A DNA stretch of 22,801 nucleotides from DATGQT01 sp033720695 (lineage in GTDB: Bacteria > Bacteroidota > Rhodothermia > Rhodothermales > Rubricoccaceae), in NCBI GenBank assembly GCA_033720695.1, contig JAWWCA010000024.1:1-22801 (forward strand), given 5' to 3'. The notes beneath the pieces are model-generated. The model made no database searches and was not told the DNA's origin. It saw only the letters and a list, made by a program, of their open reading frames with translations. Below are positions 13,952-21,320 of the stretch, one piece after another. Both the position numbers and the translations under genes were made by a program. Numbering within the stretch: the stretch's first letter is position 1; every line of letters starts with the position of its first letter.

Positions 13952-14665
13952 TCAGTTCGAGGACATCAGGGTGTCGTCCAGGAAGGTAACCTCGCCCGAG
14001 GCCACGTCGTACATCGCGCCGACCACGAGGAGCTCGCCGTTCTCGACGAGCTCGGCCATCACCGGGCTCCGCTCCAAGATGTTGGTCACGGTCATCCGCA
14101 CGTTCGTGTGCGCCACCTCGTTCACGAACGCCTTGTTCGAGGAGGCCCGCTCGCCCTCGACGTCGTTCACGGCGTAGACGGCCGGGGCGATGTTGCTCAG
14201 CGTGTGGGTGAGGTTGCCCATCTCGACGTGGTCGCAAGCGCCCTTGACGGCGCCGCACTCGGTGTGGCCGAGGACCACGATCACCTTGGAGCCGGCCACG
14301 GCCGTGGCGAACTCCATGCTGCCGAGGATGTCGGCGTCGACGTAGTTGCCCGCGATGCGGGGCGCGAAGATGTCGCCGAGGCCGACGTCGAAGACGAGCT
14401 CGGGCGGCACGCGGCTGTCGATGCAGCTGAGCACGACGCCGTACGGGTACTGCCCGCTGGCCGTCTCGTCGACCTGCATCGTGTAGTCGCGGTCGAGGCG
14501 CTCGCCGTCGACGAAGCGCTCGTTGCCGTCCTTGAGCATCTGGAGCGCCTCCGCTGGCGTGAGGGTGGCCTGGGTCTCGGCCGTCTGGGTCATGGTCTGT
14601 GCCTGGACGCCAGCCGCGCCGAGCGCGACGACGAGGGCAAGGAGGAGGGCGAGTCGGTTCTGCAT
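13952..14665 (-). CDS. Exported beta-class carbonic anhydrase
   Basis: A 237-residue beta-carbonic anhydrase with an N-terminal Sec signal: MQNRLALLLALVVALGAAG, probably cleaved after AQA near residue 23. The zinc site is CIDSRVP (Cys81, Asp83-Arg85) and HTECGAV (His134, Cys137). The pattern ...PAEALQMLKDGNERFVDGE... and the end GEVTFLD match the bacterial clade often found with signal peptides. It should work in the periplasm, hydrating CO2 to bicarbonate next to the SbtA importer, whose gene is 83 bases downstream. The ATG at 14665 is selected because it gives the signal peptide; the same frame stays open far upstream only as a shadow of icd. The upstream gap (14666-14844) has no clear promoter or terminator that I could recognise. 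Confidence 0.93.
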   Translation of the reverse strand: MQNRLALLLALVVALGAAGVQAQTMTQTAETQATLTPAEALQMLKDGNERFVDGERLDRDYTMQVDETASGQYPYGVVLSCIDSRVPPELVFDVGLGDIFAPRIAGNYVDADILGSMEFATAVAGSKVIVVLGHTECGAVKGACDHVEMGNLTHTLSNIAPAVYAVNDVEGERASSNKAFVNEVAHTNVRMTVTNILERSPVMAELVENGELLVVGAMYDVASGEVTFLDDTLMSSN

Positions 14666-14844
14666 GGGTCGAGGGGGTGAGGGTGGAGGGACGGGCACCG
14701 AGCGAATCACGTCGGCGCACCCGTGGGGTAGGGAAGGGGGTGCGTATAGATGGGGCGAGAGAGGGGCCGAGACGGACGGAACCGCCTCGATGTCTCTACC
14801 CGCGAGAGGGGGACGATGCCTAGGCGTGGCTCTCGTTTCGCGCG

Positions 14845-16362
14845 CTACTCGCCCTGGCCGAGGGAGTAGGCCCGCTCGCCGTCGAAGAGGTAGAGGTGCT
14901 CCGTCTTGATGACGTCGTAGCCGGCCGCGTACAGGCGGTGCAGGAGGGCGAGGACGTGCGGGAGGGCGAGGTCGGCCCCGGCGTCGGGCGGGACGAAGCG
15001 GCAGCGCCAGTGGTCGGTGCAGAAGGTCTCCGGGAGGCCGTCGGGGTAGACCTTCACGCCGCGGTTCGTCACCATCTTGAGGTGCCAGGTGGGCGGGGCG
15101 GCCGTCTCCAGGCCCCGCCCGAGGATGTCGGGGTCGCGGCCGGCCGCGTCCCAGTCGAGGAACACGTCCACGCCCACGAGGCGCTTCTCGGGGCGGGCGA
15201 CCTCGGCCGGAGGCACGGCGAGGCCGCCGGCGCGGTAGTGGACGGGCTGGAGCTGGCGCGGCGCCTCGCCGAGGCGGTCGACCACGGCATCGGTGAACGC
15301 CTCCGTGCCCACCTCGCGGGTGCTCAGGCCGGAGCGGTAGACGTCGGCCGTGTGGATCCCGTCCTCGAGCGTCCGCAGCCAGGCGTTCTTGATGAGCGCG
15401 GCCGTCTCGGCGGCGCCCACGTGGACGAGCAGCTGCGTCGCGGCGACGAGGAGGCCGGAGGGGTTGGCGATCCCCTTGCCTGCGATGTCGGGGGCCGAGC
15501 CGTGGACGGCCTCGAACATGGCCGCCTGCTCGCCGATGTTCGCCGAGCCGGCGAGGCCGACGGAGCCCGCGATCTGGGCGGCGATGTCGGAGAGGATGTC
15601 GCCGTAGAGGTTCAGCGTCACGACGACGTCGAAGCGCTCGGGCTGCGCCGCCAGCCGCGCCGCGCCGATGTCGATGATCTGGTGCTCGGCCTCGACCTCG
15701 GGGTAGCCCGCCGCGACCTCCTCGAAGACGCGGTGGAACAGCCCGTCGGTCAGCTTCATGATGTTGTCCTTCGTCATCGCCGTCACCTTCCGGCGGCCGT
15801 AGGCGCGGGCGTACTCGAAGGCGTAGCGGACGATGCGCTCGGCGCCGGGCCGCGTGACGAGCTTGAGCACCTGCGTGACCTCGGGCGTTTGCTGGTGCTC
15901 GATCCCGGCGTAGAGGTCCTCCTCGTTCTCCCGGATGATGACGAGGTTCATGCCCGGGTGCGCGCTCGCCACGAACGGCGCGTACGACTTCGTCGGGCGG
16001 ACGTTGGCGTACAGGTTGAGCGCCTTGCGGAGCGTGACGTTGAGGCTCTTGTAGCCGCCGCCCTGCGGCGTCGTGATGGGGGCCTTGAGGAGGACGCCCG
16101 TGCGGCGGATGGTGGCCCACGCCTCGGGCGCGATGCCGGACGTGTGGCCGGCCTCGTAGACGGCCCGCCCGAGCGCGACGGGCTCGTAGCGGAGCGGCGC
16201 CTGCGCGGCGGTGAGGACGCGGAGGACGCTCTCCATGATCTCCGGCCCGATGCCGTCGCCCTCGGCCACGGCGACGGGGACGGGCTCCCCGGTAGAGGGG
16301 CGCCAGGCGGGGGCGTCGAGGACGAGGGCGTCCGAGGCGGCGTGGCCGTTGTGCGAGATCAT
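14845..16362 (-). CDS. icd: NADP-type isocitrate dehydrogenase with C-terminal extension (Thermus type)
   Basis: A 505-residue isocitrate dehydrogenase, converting isocitrate to 2-oxoglutarate and CO2 in the TCA cycle. The catalytic core has GDGIGPEI (about 35-42), the isocitrate-binding KSLNVTLRKALNLYANVRP (105-123), RENEEDLYAGIEH (144-156), TKDNIMKL, NLYGDILSD and the coenzyme-binding EAVHGSAPDIAGKGIANP. Beyond residue about 370 is the 135-residue extension seen in the Thermus thermophilus enzyme, including RLVGVDVFLDWD, WHLKMVTNRGVKVYP and DHWRCRF. The start MISHNGH is the ATG at 16362; the in-frame upstream start at 16431 would have to read through a terminator hairpin. The hairpin's T run ends about 24 bases before this ATG, leaving little room for a separate promoter, so the expression may be controlled by attenuation or by a leaderless start. 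Confidence 0.95.
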   Translation of the reverse strand: MISHNGHAASDALVLDAPAWRPSTGEPVPVAVAEGDGIGPEIMESVLRVLTAAQAPLRYEPVALGRAVYEAGHTSGIAPEAWATIRRTGVLLKAPITTPQGGGYKSLNVTLRKALNLYANVRPTKSYAPFVASAHPGMNLVIIRENEEDLYAGIEHQQTPEVTQVLKLVTRPGAERIVRYAFEYARAYGRRKVTAMTKDNIMKLTDGLFHRVFEEVAAGYPEVEAEHQIIDIGAARLAAQPERFDVVVTLNLYGDILSDIAAQIAGSVGLAGSANIGEQAAMFEAVHGSAPDIAGKGIANPSGLLVAATQLLVHVGAAETAALIKNAWLRTLEDGIHTADVYRSGLSTREVGTEAFTDAVVDRLGEAPRQLQPVHYRAGGLAVPPAEVARPEKRLVGVDVFLDWDAAGRDPDILGRGLETAAPPTWHLKMVTNRGVKVYPDGLPETFCTDHWRCRFVPPDAGADLALPHVLALLHRLYAAGYDVIKTEHLYLFDGERAYSLGQGE

Positions 16363-16385
16363 GGCGAGGAGGAGGGTTGGGGAAC

Positions 16386-16427
16386 ACAAAAAGGCCGGCA
16401 CGCGACGGCGGTGTCGCATGTCGGCCT
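16386..16427 (-). terminator. Intrinsic terminator just upstream of icd
   Basis: On the minus strand two 15-base arms (16413-16427 and 16392-16406) pair as AGGCCG-x-CA-x-GCGAC, with one mismatch and one G-U pair, around a 6-base loop, followed by TTTTTGTG. The T run (16388-16392) ends about 24 bases before the icd ATG. It would end a transcript coming from the DUF2294 gene or from a structured RNA in the gap, or act as an attenuator for icd. Confidence 0.8.
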
Positions 16428-16575
16428 GCACTCGGCCCAGCCCGCTCGCGGAAGAGCGTACCGGCCGCTTGTCTGCCCGAGGCGTATGGTTCGGTGCCTG
16501 GGGTGGGGCCCCGCCAAAGAGGCGGCTCCGGATGTCCAGGCGCCCTCTCTACCGGGAGAGGAGGGGCGGGTTTCC
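16386..16575 (-). ncRNA. Candidate structured RNA or attenuator leader upstream of icd
   Basis: The 259-base gap between the DUF2294 and icd genes holds a run of strong hairpins on the minus strand. They are: a 6-bp stem with a 6-base loop (16544-16561); a long stem (16493-16501 with 16536-16544, one non-Watson-Crick pair) enclosing a 5-bp hairpin (16511-16525, CCGCC/GGCGG); a 5-bp hairpin (16443-16458, CGCTC/GAGCG); and the terminator at 16386-16427. No reading frame fits. The 5' boundary is a guess. I could not match it to a named family such as 6S, SRP, tmRNA or a known riboswitch. Confidence 0.35.
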
Positions 16576-16621
16576 AGGCCGGCGTGTGAAGTTCGTCGAA
16601 ACGACCATCGGGCCGGGCGCC

Positions 16622-16981
16622 TCAGTCTAGCCGTGCCTCGAGGTCCTCGGCGAGGGCGAAGACGAAGACGCGCTCCCCCGTCCGCGTACTGATGTCGGTG
16701 TGCATCGAGACCACGGGCACGCCCGCGTGTGCCTCGACGAAGCCGACGAGCTGGTCGCGGGCGCTCTCGACGAGGCGGGAGCGGACCTCCTTGATCAGCG
16801 CGGCGCCGCCGGGCTCGGTGCTCACCTGCTGCTCGGCCGGGCTGAGGATGCCGCGGAGGCGGACGACGACGAGGTCCTGGATGACGAACGTGCGCGCCTC
16901 GCGCGGGCCGCGCCCGAGGTGGTCGCGCTCGAACTGGGTGATGGCCGTCGTGATGGCGGCTTCGATCTGGCCTCGGGTCAT
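16622..16981 (-). CDS. DUF2294 domain protein
   Basis: A 119-residue protein that is almost entirely the DUF2294 domain: TRGQIEAAITTAITQFERDHLGRGPREARTF, then VVVRLRGILSPAEQQ, LIKEVRSRLVESAR, and the family ending SMHTDISTRTGERVFVFALAEDLE. The length matches the family, whose members are small cytoplasmic proteins of unknown role (the Pfam name relates it to Na+-translocating/Hsp90-like folds, but no activity is established to my knowledge). I prefer the ATG at 16981 to the in-frame start at 17038, because family members begin at about this residue and the extra N-terminus (Pro/Ser-rich) overlaps a -7-like box at 17012-17019. It is followed by the structured gap before icd and diverges from the PQQ dehydrogenase gene. 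Confidence 0.88.
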   Translation of the reverse strand: MTRGQIEAAITTAITQFERDHLGRGPREARTFVIQDLVVVRLRGILSPAEQQVSTEPGGAALIKEVRSRLVESARDQLVGFVEAHAGVPVVSMHTDISTRTGERVFVFALAEDLEARLD

Positions 16982-17011
16982 GGGGCGCGGGGGCGGCGAT
17001 GTGGGGGGCGA

Positions 17012-17019
17012 GGAAGCTA
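17012..17019 (-). promoter_or_regulatory. Probable -7 box for the DUF2294 gene
   Basis: TAGCTTCC on the minus strand, 30 bases before the chosen ATG, sharing the core TAGCTT with the tRNA-Gln and acyltransferase promoters. I see no good TTG at the -33 position, so only the -7 element is called. Confidence 0.45.
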
Positions 17020-17106
17020 CGTGCGCGCAGGCCATCACGGGCCGGGCGAACGAGAGGGAGCGGCGGCCGTAGAAGCTGCCCTGATTCCCCTCTCCGCTCG
17101 CGCTTG

Positions 17107-18303
17107 ATGCTGCTCACCCGCTCCGTCCTGTTCCTCGCCCTCCTCGGCTGGGGCTGCAGCCCCACCGCCGACGCGCCGACGCCCCGCGCCGACTCTCCGC
17201 CCGCCGCTCCGGCCGCCGCCCTGCCGGAGCCTCCTCCCTGCAGGCTCGTCCAGGACGGCGCCGGGCCGGAGGGGACGGTGCCGGTGCGGGCCGAGACGGT
17301 CGCGGACGGCCTCGAAGTGCCGTGGGGCCTCGCCTTCCTCCCCGACGGCGACCTCCTGGTGACGGAGCGGTCCGGGCGCCTCCGTCTCGTCGAGGACGGC
17401 CGGCTCGTGCCCGAGCCCGTCGCGACCGTCGAGGCGGCGTCGCGAGGCGAGGGCGGCCTCCTCGGCCTCGCCCTCCACCCCGACTTCGCCGAGAACCGGC
17501 GGGTCTACCTCTACCTCACGGACGCGAGCGGCGGCCGTGCGACGAACCGTGTCGAGCGCTGGCGGCTGGCCGAGGACGCGCGCTCGGCTGCCCGTGAGCG
17601 CGTCATCCTCGACGGCATCCCCGCCGCCCGCTACCACAACGGCGGCCGCCTCCGCATCGGCCCCGACGGCCACCTCTACGTCGGCACCGGCGACGCGGGC
17701 GAGCCGGCCCTCGCGCAGGACCCTCAGAGCGCGGCCGGCAAGCTCCTCCGCCTCACCCTCGACGGCGAGATCCCGGCCGGCAACCCGATCCCGGGCAGCC
17801 CCGCCGTCCTCACCGGCATCCGCAACACCCAGGGCTTCGACTGGCCCGGCGACGGCGGGACGATCTGGCTCGCCGACCACGGCCCCAGCGGCGACCTCGG
17901 GCGCCGAGGCCACGACGAGGTCAACGTGGCGCAGCCCGGCGACAACCTCGGTTGGCCGACCCTCTACGGGTGCGAGGAGCGCGAGGGTCTGGTGACGCCG
18001 TCGCTGACGTGGGAGCAGGCGGTGCCGCCGGGGGGCGCCGCCATCTATACCGGCACCGCGATCCCCGAGTGGCGAGGTGACCTCCTCGTGGGCGCGCTCG
18101 GGGCGCGCCACCTCCACCGCGTCCAGATCGAGGAGGGTCGCGTCGTCGGTCACGAGGTCTACTTCGGCGGCGACGAGAGCCACGGCCGCCTCCGCGAGGT
18201 TGCGATGGGCCCCGACGGCCACCTCTACGTGACGACGAGCAACTGCGACGGGCGGGGCCGCTGCCCGTCCGAGGGCGACAAGATCCTCCGCATCACCCGC
18301 TAG
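17107..18303 (+). CDS. PQQ-dependent sugar dehydrogenase family lipoprotein
   Basis: A 398-residue lipoprotein of the soluble aldose/glucose-sorbosone dehydrogenase family (YliI/Asd type), which oxidises sugars in the periplasm using PQQ. The signal MLLTRSVLFLALLGWGC has its lipobox cysteine at 17, followed by a Pro/Ala-rich linker (18-45). The propeller begins at VADGLEVPWGLAFLPDGDLLVTE and includes GEGGLLGLALHPDF, the catalytic-type histidine in YHNGGRLRIGPDGHLYVGTGD (His177), SGDLGRRGHDEVNVAQPGDNLGWP, and the family ending GPDGHLYVTTSNCDGRG...GDKILRI. The ATG at 17107 gives the best signal peptide (a TTG directly before it is an alternative). Its stop is 4 bases before ribE, so the two are probably co-transcribed. 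PQQ synthesis genes are not in the window, so cofactor use is inferred from the family. Confidence 0.9.
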   Translation: MLLTRSVLFLALLGWGCSPTADAPTPRADSPPAAPAAALPEPPPCRLVQDGAGPEGTVPVRAETVADGLEVPWGLAFLPDGDLLVTERSGRLRLVEDGRLVPEPVATVEAASRGEGGLLGLALHPDFAENRRVYLYLTDASGGRATNRVERWRLAEDARSAARERVILDGIPAARYHNGGRLRIGPDGHLYVGTGDAGEPALAQDPQSAAGKLLRLTLDGEIPAGNPIPGSPAVLTGIRNTQGFDWPGDGGTIWLADHGPSGDLGRRGHDEVNVAQPGDNLGWPTLYGCEEREGLVTPSLTWEQAVPPGGAAIYTGTAIPEWRGDLLVGALGARHLHRVQIEEGRVVGHEVYFGGDESHGRLREVAMGPDGHLYVTTSNCDGRGRCPSEGDKILRITR

Positions 18304-18307
18304 CCCC

Positions 18308-18958
18308 ATGTTCACCGGCATCGTCGAAGCCGTCGGCCGCGTCGACGCGCTCACCGCATTGGAGGGCGGCCGGCGCCTCCGCCTGACGGCCCCCTTCTCC
18401 TCCGAGCTGTCGGTGGACGAGAGCGTCGCCGTCAACGGCGCGTGCCTGACGGTCGTGGCCCAGGACGCCGAGGCGTTCGAGGCCGTCGCCGTTGAGGAGA
18501 CGCTGAAGAAAACGAGCCTGGGCGACCTGGCCGAGGGCGACAGCGTGAACCTGGAGCGGGCCCTGCGCCTCGGCGGCCGCCTCGACGGCCACCTCGTGCA
18601 GGGTCACGTGGACGCCACCGGCACCGTCGAGGCCGTGGAGGCGCTGGCAGACTCCTGGCTCGTCCGCGTCCGCTACCCCGCGTCCTTCGCGCCCTACCTC
18701 ATCCCCGTCGGCAGCGTGGCCCTCGACGGCATCTCGCTCACCGTCGCCCGCCTCGACGACGAGGCGCTCACCGTCGCCATCATCCCGCACACCTGGGACC
18801 ACACGACGGTGCAGGACTGGCGGCCCGGCCGCCGCGTCAACCTGGAGTTCGACCTCGTCGGGAAGTACGTCGTCCGGGCGCTGGCGCACGGCATCGGGCG
18901 GCCCGAGGGCGCGCCCGTCGTGAAGGCCGGGCCGCCGGGCGGTCTCAAGCGGCTGTAG
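18308..18958 (+). CDS. ribE: Riboflavin synthase, alpha subunit
   Basis: A 216-residue riboflavin synthase, which dismutates two molecules of 6,7-dimethyl-8-ribityllumazine into riboflavin and the ribitylaminopyrimidine. The hallmark start MFTGIVEAVGRV is present, and the two homologous lumazine-binding barrels can be followed. The first (1-95) has VNGACLTV and ETLKKTSLGDLAEGDSVNLERAL. The second (about 96-200) has GHLVQGHVDATGTV, VGSVALDGISLTV and IPHTWDHTTV. The length is normal. It begins 4 bases after the stop of the PQQ-type dehydrogenase gene. The stop TAG forms one half of a 16-bp palindrome with the stop of the convergent gene. In many bacteria this gene clusters with ribD, ribBA and ribH; here it stands apart from ribD at 10636. 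Confidence 0.96.
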   Translation: MFTGIVEAVGRVDALTALEGGRRLRLTAPFSSELSVDESVAVNGACLTVVAQDAEAFEAVAVEETLKKTSLGDLAEGDSVNLERALRLGGRLDGHLVQGHVDATGTVEAVEALADSWLVRVRYPASFAPYLIPVGSVALDGISLTVARLDDEALTVAIIPHTWDHTTVQDWRPGRRVNLEFDLVGKYVVRALAHGIGRPEGAPVVKAGPPGGLKRL

Positions 18959-18967
18959 CGCTACAGC
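18952..18967. repeat. 16-bp perfect palindrome joining two convergent stop codons
   Basis: GCTGTAGC followed by its reverse complement GCTACAGC. The ribE TAG (18956-18958) and the TAG of the convergent secreted-protein gene (18961-18963 on the minus strand) are two bases apart inside it. It could be a short bidirectional hairpin, but there is no T run and the stem is modest. Confidence 0.7.
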
Positions 18968-19641
18968 TCGGTGACGGCGAGGTTCTCGACGTGGACGTTG
19001 AGGGCGTGATTGATCCGCAAGCCGACCACGCCGTCCGTCTGCACCTCGGCGCGGGGGAGGCGGGCGGCCTCTACGTCGTTGATGAGGAACACGACCTCTT
19101 CCTCGCTCACCTCGACGGCGAGGGTGTTCGGGGCGCTGCTCTCGGTGTCCTCGCCGAACGTGGCGATGGCGTCGTGGGGCGTCCACGGGTGCAGCGTCGT
19201 GGTCTCGTCGGCGGTGCGGCGCTTGATGAGGAACTCGCCGCTGTTGCGGAGGAGGAAGTAGTCGTAGGTGAGGGCGTCGCCGTCGAGGTCCTGGCCGCCG
19301 ATGAACAGGCCGAAGGCCTCGTTGCGCCCCTCGGGGTCGAAGAGGTGGAGAAGCGTCTCGGCCCGGTACGTCCCTTCGGCGGTGCTCTCCGGGTGGTAGA
19401 AGATCCCCGCCGGTCCCGTCGTGATGTGCCAGCCCGGCGTCATGTTCACAAAGAAGACGTCGGCCGTGCTGTCGGCGCCGACGGTGGGGGCGGCGTGAGC
19501 GCTGTGCCCCTCGTCGAAGCGGACGACCCAGGAGAGGGGCGTCTGGAGGTTCTCGCCCTCGGGCTGGTTCGGGTCGGGTCGCTGGGCGTGGGCGGCCGGG
19601 GCGAGGAGGACGAGGGCGAGCGTCAGGAGGAGCGGGCGCAT
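18961..19641 (-). CDS. Secreted jelly-roll (DUF1080/LamG-like) protein
   Basis: A 226-residue exported protein. Residues 1-19 (MRPLLLTLALVLLAPAAHA) are a clear Sec signal, cleaved after AHA. The mature protein reads as a beta-sandwich of the concanavalin/3-keto-disaccharide-hydrolase (DUF1080-like) type: VFFVNMTPGWHITTGPAGIFYHPE, AFGLFIGGQDLDGDALTYDYFLLRNSGEFLIKRR, then NTLAVEVSEEEVVFLINDVEAARLP and VVGLRINHALNVHVENLAV, the usual end of such sandwiches. I see no catalytic residues I can name, so carbohydrate or glycan binding is a guess. The start at 19641 gives the signal peptide; the in-frame start at 19707 would add 22 residues that cover a -7-like box. Its stop faces ribE two bases away. 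It diverges from miaB. Confidence 0.8.
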   Translation of the reverse strand: MRPLLLTLALVLLAPAAHAQRPDPNQPEGENLQTPLSWVVRFDEGHSAHAAPTVGADSTADVFFVNMTPGWHITTGPAGIFYHPESTAEGTYRAETLLHLFDPEGRNEAFGLFIGGQDLDGDALTYDYFLLRNSGEFLIKRRTADETTTLHPWTPHDAIATFGEDTESSAPNTLAVEVSEEEVVFLINDVEAARLPRAEVQTDGVVGLRINHALNVHVENLAVTEL

Positions 19642-19665
19642 CGGGAAGCGGGAGAGGGGTTCGGG

Positions 19666-19673
19666 AAAAGGTA
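19666..19673 (-). promoter_or_regulatory. Probable -7 box for the secreted-protein gene
   Basis: TACCTTTT on the minus strand (the first eight bases of a TACCTTTTCC run), 24 bases before the chosen ATG at 19641. The same ten-base run occurs for the divergent miaB gene at 19742. No convincing TTG is seen at -33. Confidence 0.5.
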
Positions 19674-19741
19674 GGGCACAGCAGAGGGGCAGCGGCCCCC
19701 ATTCCACCGAAATTGCGTGTGGGCTAGGGAGGCGCCGGCCG

Positions 19742-19749
19742 TACCTTTT
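19742..19749 (+). promoter_or_regulatory. Probable -7 box for miaB
   Basis: TACCTTTT, 26 bases before the miaB ATG, identical to the box of the divergent secreted-protein gene. A TTG at 19713-19715 is 26 bases upstream, longer than the spacing at the tRNA-Gln promoter, so the -33 element is uncertain. Confidence 0.5.
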
Positions 19750-19775
19750 CCGGCTCGACCGACGTCCTCGCCCCC

Positions 19776-21260
19776 ATGCAGCCCATCGCCGACCTCGACG
19801 TGCTCGACGGAGCGGACACGCTCCAGCCCGTCGCGTCCGCCCCGGACGCGAGCGAGGCCGTGGACCGCCCCCGGACCGTTCCAGCCACGGCCGATGCGCC
19901 GAACGGCCGCCGCGTCTTCATCGAGACGTACGGCTGCCAGATGAACGTGGCCGACAGCGAGCTCGTGGCCTCGATCCTCGGCGGTGAGGGCTACGGGCTG
20001 GCGGCGACGGAGGACGAGGCCGACGTCGTCCTCATCAACACGTGCGCGATCCGCGAGAAGGCCGAGGACCGCGTGCGCGGGCGCCTCGCCCGGTTCCGCG
20101 CCCGCAAGGTCAAGAGCCGCCCGGACCTCCAGATCGGCGTCCTCGGCTGCATGGCCGAGCGCCTCCGCAAGAAGCTCCTCGAAGAGGAGGCCCTCGTCGA
20201 CGTCGTCGTCGGGCCCGACGCCTACCGCGACCTCCCGCGCCTCCTGGCCGAGAGCGCCGACAGCGGGCAGGCCGCCGTCAACGTCCACCTCTCGCGCGAG
20301 GAGACCTACGCCGATCTCGCGCCCGTCCGCTACGACACGAACGGGGTTTCCGCCTTCGTGAGCATCATGCGCGGGTGCGACAACATGTGCGCCTTCTGCG
20401 TCGTGCCCTTCACGCGGGGCCGCGAGCGTTCCCGCCCCGTCACGAGCATCCTCTCGGAGGTCGGGCAGCTCGTGGACGCGGGCTACAAGGAGGTCACGGT
20501 CCTCGGCCAGAACGTCAACTCGTACCGCTACGAGGACGGCGGCACGGCTGTCTCCTTCGCCGAGCTGCTCTACCGGATCTCGCGGCTCTCGCCGGAGCTC
20601 CGCATCCGCTACTCGACGAGCCACCCCAAGGACTGCTCCGACGAGCTCCTCCACGTCCACCGCGAGGTGCCGACCGTCTGCGACTTCATCCACCTCCCCG
20701 TCCAGCACGGCAACACCGAGGTGCTCCGAAGGATGCGGCGGACCTACACGCGTGAGGGGTACCTCGACCTCGTCGAGCGCGCCCGTGCCATCGTCCCGGA
20801 CCTCGCGCTCTCGACCGACCTCATCGCCGGGTTCTGCGGCGAGACGGAGAGGGAGCACGCCGACACCCTCTCGCTCATGGAGACCGTCGGCTACGACCAC
20901 GCCTTCATGTTCGCCTACTCCGAGCGGCCCGACACCTTCGCTGCGCGGAAGTACGCCGACGACGTGCCGGACGAGGTCAAGAAGCGGCGGCTGACCGAGA
21001 TCATCCAGCTCCAGACGGCCATCTCGAAGGCGCGGAACGAGAGGCGCGTCGGCCGCCGCGAAGTCGTCCTCGTCGAGGGGCCGTCGAAGCGATCCGACGA
21101 CCAGTTGTGCGGGCGGACGGACTCCAACCACATGGTCGTCTTCGACCGGCCCGACCGCGTCGAGAAGGGCGACTACATGGCCGTCGAGATCGAGGGGTGC
21201 ACCTCCGCGACGCTCTTCGGGCGGTACCTGGGGCGGACGACCCTGGCGGAGGCGGCCTGA
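19776..21260 (+). CDS. miaB: tRNA-2-methylthio-N6-dimethylallyladenosine synthase
   Basis: A 494-residue radical-SAM methylthiotransferase that adds a methylthio group to i6A37 of tRNAs reading UNN codons. The N-terminal UPF0004 domain binds one iron-sulfur cluster through Cys54 (ETYGCQMN), Cys90 (INTCAIREKAEDR) and Cys125 (GVLGCMAERL). The radical-SAM CxxxCxxC is in RGCDNMCAFCVVPFTRGRERSR (Cys201, 205, 208). The SAM-domain blocks LGQNVNSY, HLPVQHGNTEVLRRMRR and STDLIAGFCGETEREH follow. The TRAM RNA-binding domain occupies about 430-494. The ETYGCQMN and PFTRGRERSR motifs distinguish MiaB from RimO and MtaB. The N-terminal 45 residues before RRVFIETYG are an unconserved extension, but the ATG at 19776 fits the -7 box 26 bases upstream. 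It is monocistronic as far as the window shows. Confidence 0.96.
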   Translation: MQPIADLDVLDGADTLQPVASAPDASEAVDRPRTVPATADAPNGRRVFIETYGCQMNVADSELVASILGGEGYGLAATEDEADVVLINTCAIREKAEDRVRGRLARFRARKVKSRPDLQIGVLGCMAERLRKKLLEEEALVDVVVGPDAYRDLPRLLAESADSGQAAVNVHLSREETYADLAPVRYDTNGVSAFVSIMRGCDNMCAFCVVPFTRGRERSRPVTSILSEVGQLVDAGYKEVTVLGQNVNSYRYEDGGTAVSFAELLYRISRLSPELRIRYSTSHPKDCSDELLHVHREVPTVCDFIHLPVQHGNTEVLRRMRRTYTREGYLDLVERARAIVPDLALSTDLIAGFCGETEREHADTLSLMETVGYDHAFMFAYSERPDTFAARKYADDVPDEVKKRRLTEIIQLQTAISKARNERRVGRREVVLVEGPSKRSDDQLCGRTDSNHMVVFDRPDRVEKGDYMAVEIEGCTSATLFGRYLGRTTLAEAA

Positions 21261-21263
21261 GAG

Positions 21264-21283
21264 CGCCCGCGCTGGACCGGGCG
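21264..21283 (+). terminator. Weak hairpin after miaB
   Basis: A 6-bp stem CGCCCG/CGGGCG with an 8-base loop starts 3 bases after the miaB stop. There is no T run, so it is only a possible 3'-end or Rho-independent-like structure between the convergent miaB and DoxX-like genes. Confidence 0.3.
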
Positions 21284-21320
21284 TGCCCCGCTCCGTCAGA
21301 TCGGTGCGCGGCCGAGGGGG

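Noticed and set aside
14666..16387. Open frame extending upstream of the exported carbonic anhydrase through icd
   Set aside because: It is the out-of-frame shadow of icd; the signal peptide starting at 14665 marks the real N-terminus.
16363..16430. An N-terminally extended icd starting at 16431
   Set aside because: It would need translation through a strong terminator hairpin, and the extra 23 residues have no counterpart in the Thermus enzyme.
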